Position numbers and translations under genes: made by a program
DNA from: Phocoena phocoena
Taxonomy: Eukaryota > Chordata > Mammalia > Artiodactyla > Phocoenidae
Direction: 5' to 3'
Length of the DNA: 64,000 bases
Assembly (NCBI RefSeq): GCF_963924675.1
Contig: NC_089219.1
Coordinates: 146,526,288 to 146,590,287, forward strand
Part shown: piece by piece, positions 59,061 to 64,000 of the stretch
Layout of the letters: the number at the start of each line of letters is the position of its first letter
Numbering within the stretch: position 1 is the first letter of the stretch
The notes under the pieces: generated by a model
What the model saw: the letters and a program-made list of their open reading frames with translations, nothing else
Database searches by the model: none
What the model was told of the DNA's origin: nothing

Positions 59061-59252
59061 CAAACAACAAAGTCCTACTGTATAGCACAGGGAACTATAT
59101 TCAATATCTTGAGATAAAGCATAATGGAAAAGAATATTTAAATATATATACACGTATAAAATACATATATATGTATTCATATATATGAATCACTTTGCTG
59201 TACAGCAGAAATTAATACATTGTAAATTAACTATATTTTAATAAGAAAAATT
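59061..59252 (+). mobile_element. LINE-1 3'-UTR stub
   Basis: 'cctactgtatagcacaggga', 'actatattcaatatcttgag' and 'ctttgctgtacagcagaaat' are L1 3' UTR. TTGTAATTATC left (about 59050) and TTGTAATCATC right (about 59251) form the duplication. Confidence 0.8.
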
Positions 59253-60876
59253 GTAATCATCTCTCAGGGGATTTCTGGCATTGCCAGATATTGTCTGATG
59301 CTAACTCAGCATCATCCCTGCCCTTTAAGAGTTCACTTGTATTTCAGAATCTGAAAACTATGTTTCCCATAACCCCTTGCCAGCAGAGTTATGGTTTTGG
59401 TTCTTCCAATAAGAGTTATTCATGCTAGATTTTGGAAGACAATGGAACTCATTATTGCTCAGCCTCAACAAGCAGGCATGTGGTCTTCAGCAGACATTAA
59501 ATGTGAGATTTTGCAATGACTTCTGGGCTTTCTACTGAGCACCATCTGCTTTGGTGCAATAGGCTATTGAGATCATTAGTGGTAGTTTCCTGCAATTTTC
59601 TGATTTCCAAAGATAACTGATGACTTTCCCTGTCTATTGCCCTCTTTGGTGCTTTCAAAAGTTTTGTAAACACCTAATTCCTTTCACTAAATACCCTCCT
59701 GCCTGAAATGCCTAGAGAGGTTTCTGTTTCCTGACTATAGACTGATAGACTATGGTCTGACTCTAGTTATTGACAGCTATTTAGGTATGGTCACCATTCA
59801 ATCAGAGGAGATGTTGAGCTAATCAAAATAGATTCCAGTTATGAGCAACCAGTATAGCTTCACTGGTAATACTAGCTGAGTTTCAGCTCTAGTTATGAAA
59901 CTGGAGCAATGAGATATGTATATGAGAAAGGCATGAAGGACATTGAGACAAGGTCTTCACTGTTAAAGTAACAGCCTCATCTGATAGGTAATAGGTAGCT
60001 GCATTGACTAGAGTAGTATAGTAAGAAATATATGTGGTCTTTGTTCCCAACAAAAACATTTGAAATTTCCTGAATGATAGAAATGTCTTTTGTCATTCAT
60101 TAGCTGTCTCTTTTGAGTGTGCCTGAGTTTATACTAATGAGATGACTTAGGGTGGGGTCCCTAGAGAGCCTTGAGATAGGGCTGGTCACCAGAAACACCA
60201 AATGATTAGAGGGTTAGAACTTTTAGATCCACCCACTGACCTCTGGGAAGAGGAAGAGAAGGGCAACTGTAGATTAAGCTCTATAAAACTCTTCAACAAT
60301 AAGAGTTGATGAGCTTCTGGGCTGGTAAACACTTGGAGATGGGGGGAGAGTGGTGTGCCAAGAGAGCATGGAAGCTCTGTGCCCCTTTCCACATACTTTG
60401 CCTTATGCATCTCTTTCATCTGGCTGTTACTGAGTTATATCCTTTTATAATAAACTGGTAATCTGGTAAGTGAAATGTTTCTCTGAGTTCTGTGAGTTGC
60501 TCTAATAAATTAATCAAAGCCAAAGAGGGGATTGTAGGAAGTTCTCATGTATAAAAAAATATTTATTAATATATTTGCTTCCACTATTTCTTTCTGGGCT
60601 CATGTTCATTTTACAAAGAAGATCCTTTAGTTGTTTTTTCACAAAGAACTTATTACTACTGAACTTTCATAATCCTTTTATGACTGAAAATGCTTTCATT
60701 TTACACTTATTCTTGAAAAATAGTGTGGTAAACTCTGTTTCTCCTTCACATCTATTTTTGTCATCAATACCATGTATTTTAACTCTACATGTATTTTACA
60801 TATATTTTAACCTCAACAAGCTATTACCATTGTTTAAACAGTCAATATTCATTTACTTTTAACCATATATCTACCC
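59253..60876. other. Intergenic, nothing recognised
   Basis: AT-rich, unique-looking DNA. Short ORFs (up to 95 codons) are unsupported. Confidence 0.5.
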
Positions 60877-60890
60877 TTTCATCTGTTTTT

Positions 60891-61258
60891 TTTTTTTAAT
60901 TTTTTAAAGTTTTATTTATTTATTTTTGGCTGTGTTGGGTCTTCATTGCTGTGTGCAGGCTTTCTCTAGTTGTGGTGAGCAGGTGCTACACTTCGTTGAG
61001 GTGCATAGCCTTCTCATTGTGGTGGCTTCTCTTTTTGCAGAGCAAAGGCTCTAGGGTATGCAGGTTTCAGTAGTTGTGGCATGCAGGCTTCAGTAGTTGT
61101 GGTGCATAGGCTTCAGTAGTTGTGGTGCTCAGGCTTAGTAGTTGTGGTGCACAGGCTTAGTTGCTCCACGGCATGTGGGATCTTCCCAGACCAGGGATCG
61201 AACCCATGTCCCCTGCATTGGCAGGCAGATTCATAACCACTGAGCCACCAGGGAAGTC
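60891..61258 (-). mobile_element. CHR-type SINE, long form (two-SINE stack, member 1)
   Basis: T-run, 'ggctgtgttgggtcttcatt', several repeated 'ttcagtagttgtggtgcat' units, and end GAGCCACCAGGGAAGTCC. Flanked by TTTCATCTGTTTTT (about 60878-60890) and TTCATCTGTTTTTTT (61260-61274). Confidence 0.92.
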
Positions 61259-61274
61259 CTTCATCTGTTTTTTT

Positions 61275-61496
61275 ATTGTTTTTATTTATTTATTTATTTT
61301 TTGCGGTACACGGGCCCCTCACCATTGTGGCCTCTCCCATTGTGGAGCACAGGCTCTGGATGCACAGGCTCAGCGGCCATGGCTCACGGGCCCAGCCGCT
61401 CTGCTGCATGTGGGATCCTCCCGGACTGGGGCATGAACCCGTGTCCCCTGCATCGGCAGGTGGACTCTCAACCACTGTGCCACCAGGGAATCCCCC
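61275..61496 (-). mobile_element. CHR SINE, GC-rich (two-SINE stack, member 2)
   Basis: (TTTA)n, GCGGTACACGGGCCCCTCAC, end GCCACCAGGGAATCCC. It shares TTCATCTGTTTTT on its left (61260) and has another copy at 61497-61509. Confidence 0.92.
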
Positions 61497-61509
61497 TTCA
61501 TCTGTTTTT

Positions 61510-62480
61510 ATATCTTGTGTTACTGAGCTTCAACCAGGGATGATTTTCCTTTGCCTGGAAAATTTTTTTGATATTTCTTCTGGTGTAGGTCTACTGACAT
61601 TAAATTCCCACAAGTTTTGTGTGTCTAAAAATGTCTTTATTTTACCCTTACCTTTAAAAGGATATTTTAACTGGATATAACTTTCTAGCTTGGCTGTTAT
61701 TCTCCTTCAGATTTTATTCCATTGTTTTCTGGCTTCCATATTTTCTTTTGAAGAGTCAGCCATCAGTTTTGTTTTTACACCTTTAAAATTATGCATCTCC
61801 CTCTCTTCTGCTGCTGCTTTTAAGACTTTTTCTTTTTTCTTTAACTTTTAACAGTTTTACTATGATGTGTCTAGTTATGATTTTCTTTATATTTGCTTTT
61901 CTTGAGGATTTTAGAGCTTTTCAAATCTGTAGCTTATTGTCTTTCACCAATTTTGAAAATTTTCAGACAGTATCTCTTCAAACATGATTTTTGCTCCTCC
62001 TCTTTCTCCTGTCACTTTGGGACTACATATGTTGATTTTTTGTCATGTCTTACAAGTCTGTTTTATAATTTTCTTTGTTTTCCAATCTTTTTATCTCTTT
62101 TTTAATCTGTATGGTTTCTTCTGTCCTATTTTTCAGTTCACTAATGATCTCTATGGTTGTGTCTAATTTGTTGTTAATCCTATATGTTATTTATTTCTGA
62201 AATTTTATTCTTAATTTCTAAGATTGCTACTTGATTTACTTTTATATATCTCAGATCTCTATGTTGTAGTCTTTAACCTAGGGAATAGTCATTCAGAGGT
62301 CTTGGCTTGAAAACTGGCATATTGTCTAGGATTCCTTCTCCATTTCAGGCTCTGAACTCCTGTTTTTGTATGTTGAGCTTCAAGAGACTGCCCAAATCTC
62401 CAGTTACCTTTTAAACACCTTAACAACTGTGAGGTGTTTTTTATTTTTCTTTTTACTGCAACTGTTCCTCTTCCTTCCCC
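61510..62480 (-). mobile_element. Old LINE-1-related remnant (L1M-like)
   Basis: 'tcttctggtgtaggtctact', 'aaaatgtctttattttaccc', 'tttactatgatgtgtctag' and 'tctcttcaaacatgattttt' follow the order of a very common old L1 segment seen in reverse orientation. Orientation and subfamily are from memory. Confidence 0.5.
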
Positions 62481-64000
62481 CATTATCTAGAGACTTAGGA
62501 TTCAGAATAGTCCTTGAGGCAAAATCCTTGCAGAATGTCATACTCATTTCTCTGTGATTACACTCTCTATGGGATCCTGGCTGTTCAAGTCTTAGCTACT
62601 CCACTTGTCTGAATTCCAACTTTGGTCTTTCCATCCCCATGTGATTGTTAAAAGCTCTTGGCCACTGCTCTTTGCTGTGCCTCTATCTCCTAGCTATAAA
62701 ATGGAAGAGGCCTTCAGAGGAAAAACTGGTGGAGTACGTCATTTATTCCAGTTTATTTCCCTTTCCTCTATGATCTTGACTTCTTGGGCCTGGCTACCTT
62801 GGTTGCTCTTCAATGTCTTCAAATAACTGACTTATTTTTGTGTTTTATCTACGTTTATAGTTGTCCTTGATGGGAGTGTTAATTTGAGAAGAGCTTCTCT
62901 TAAGAAGCTTAACTTTAGACTTAAAAACTGGAAGTCTAAAGCCTATGCAGCCTTTTAATGTTAAAAGAACCATACCATTTCCAATTACTATTTATTAGAC
63001 TCTTTAAGATTTTTAGTATCTTCTGTTACACCAAATAGCAGATGGCTTTCAAAGTTGTTCTCTCCTTGTGAGATAATCATATAAATGTTCATTATATATC
63101 TATCTATCTCTTCTATTACATCTATCCCAACAGAAGAGTCTTTGAATAGCAACAAAACAAAAGGGGCCAAATACGTTAGCTGAGCGGGAGAAATACAGTT
63201 CTTTCTTAAGTAAATCATGATGAATCAAATCCTTGCCTTTTTCCCATTTAGAATCAGGGTAGTGGCCTATAGTAGTGCCTTTTTGTTCTTGAAATAACTT
63301 TCTTTGGTCCTACTTTCTATAGCCCTCAGGTAGTAGCTTATCATAGTAGTGACTTTCCAAAAGGCAACTGATACATCTTGCATTTGCCAGTAGACTATAT
63401 TCATCATAATTTTAAACTCTTTTTGTGATTTGGCATCCATATAGTTATCCACGATTCCTCAACTGAATGCCTGTCTTGTTTCAGGCACTGAGCATACAAA
63501 TGGTGAATAGACACATGGCTGTTCTAGTCTGTGACAAAAATGACATGCCTCAGGGGTCTGAAACAGGTAGAACTTAACCACTCTTATTCTTGAATACTGC
63601 CATGCTGTTGCACTGTCTTGAGTTATAGTTGATCTGTTTTCTCCATCACTGATGCCTTTGAAACTGTGAGGTTTGTAGGGCTGTTTCCACATTGCATGCT
63701 GTCATTCTCTTTTTGGTGGCGATAATGTTTTTTTTTTCTTTCTTGTTGCATCTCTCTTCTCCATGGTAACTTCTTGAAGCTGCCAGAATGATATAACTTT
63801 TTTTCTTTTCTTTTTTTTTCAGCTACTTCTGCATGGTTGCCAATGGAAACCAGATAAGTAAGTATTAAGTGTAATATTAATTTAAATATTCTGTGTCTAG
63901 ATAGAGATAAAGTGCATGACTTTTATGACATCTATTTCAAACTAGCTTCAGGCACTTTATGCATTTACTTTAAGCCTTTTGTCGGGCTGTTCCAGAGTGG
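62481..64000. other. Intergenic right end; one exon-like sequence
   Basis: No repeat or gene recognised. At 63823-63857 a 35-nt stretch is bracketed by a long pyrimidine tract plus CAG and by GTAAGT, on the plus strand. It contains GGTTGCCAATGGAAACC (63835-63851), an imperfect palindrome like an RFX X-box. Confidence 0.45.

Overview
The window is vertebrate nuclear DNA, almost certainly from a cetacean (whale or dolphin). It holds at least fifteen tRNA-derived SINEs of the CHR type (start GGGCTTCCCTGGTGGCGCAGTGG, several with a GC-rich body), together with LINE-1, MIR, L2, hAT and Tigger fossils. These SINEs are known from Cetacea, hippos and ruminants, and the abundant GC-rich subfamily points to cetaceans. 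The lineage is inferred from repeats, not from a database match.

Positions 1 to about 39,200 are the 5' three-quarters of one protein-coding gene on the minus strand, RCOR3 (REST corepressor 3). Ten coding exons were placed by hand with AG/GT borders and unbroken phase: 38845-39010, 38391-38447, 29957-30034, 27240-27292, 25453-25614, 24406-24530, 23563-23641, 13678-13896, 8641-8718 and 660-717. They sum to 1,075 nt, that is residues 1 to 358 plus one base. They encode the N-terminus, the ELM2 domain, SANT1, the LSD1-binding linker and the start of SANT2. The rest of SANT2 and the proline-rich tail lie to the left of position 1. The gene starts in a CpG island at about 37.4-39.7 kb.

From about 39.2 kb to the right end no functional gene is visible. 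This interval lies upstream of RCOR3 and is filled with repeats: an L1 with a nested solo LTR and SINE (41.8-43.3 kb), a CR1/L3-like remnant (44.5-45.0 kb), an L1 3' stub (46.7-46.9 kb), a processed MRPS7 pseudogene with target-site duplication (49.2-50.5 kb), two minus-strand L1 3' ends (52.1-53.6 and 57.1-58.3 kb, the second split by a solo LTR), an hAT transposase fossil (about 54.9-55.4 kb) and a two-SINE stack (60.9-61.5 kb).

No new biological system was found. The observations most worth a second look are structural. They are three SINEs serially inserted at one target site beside exon 7, a twin-primed inverted SINE, a 33-bp-arm hairpin with a duplicated flank in intron 6, a tandem splice donor at RCOR3 exon 1, inverted SINEs flanking exons 3-7, and an isolated 35-nt sequence with near-consensus splice sites at 63.8 kb.
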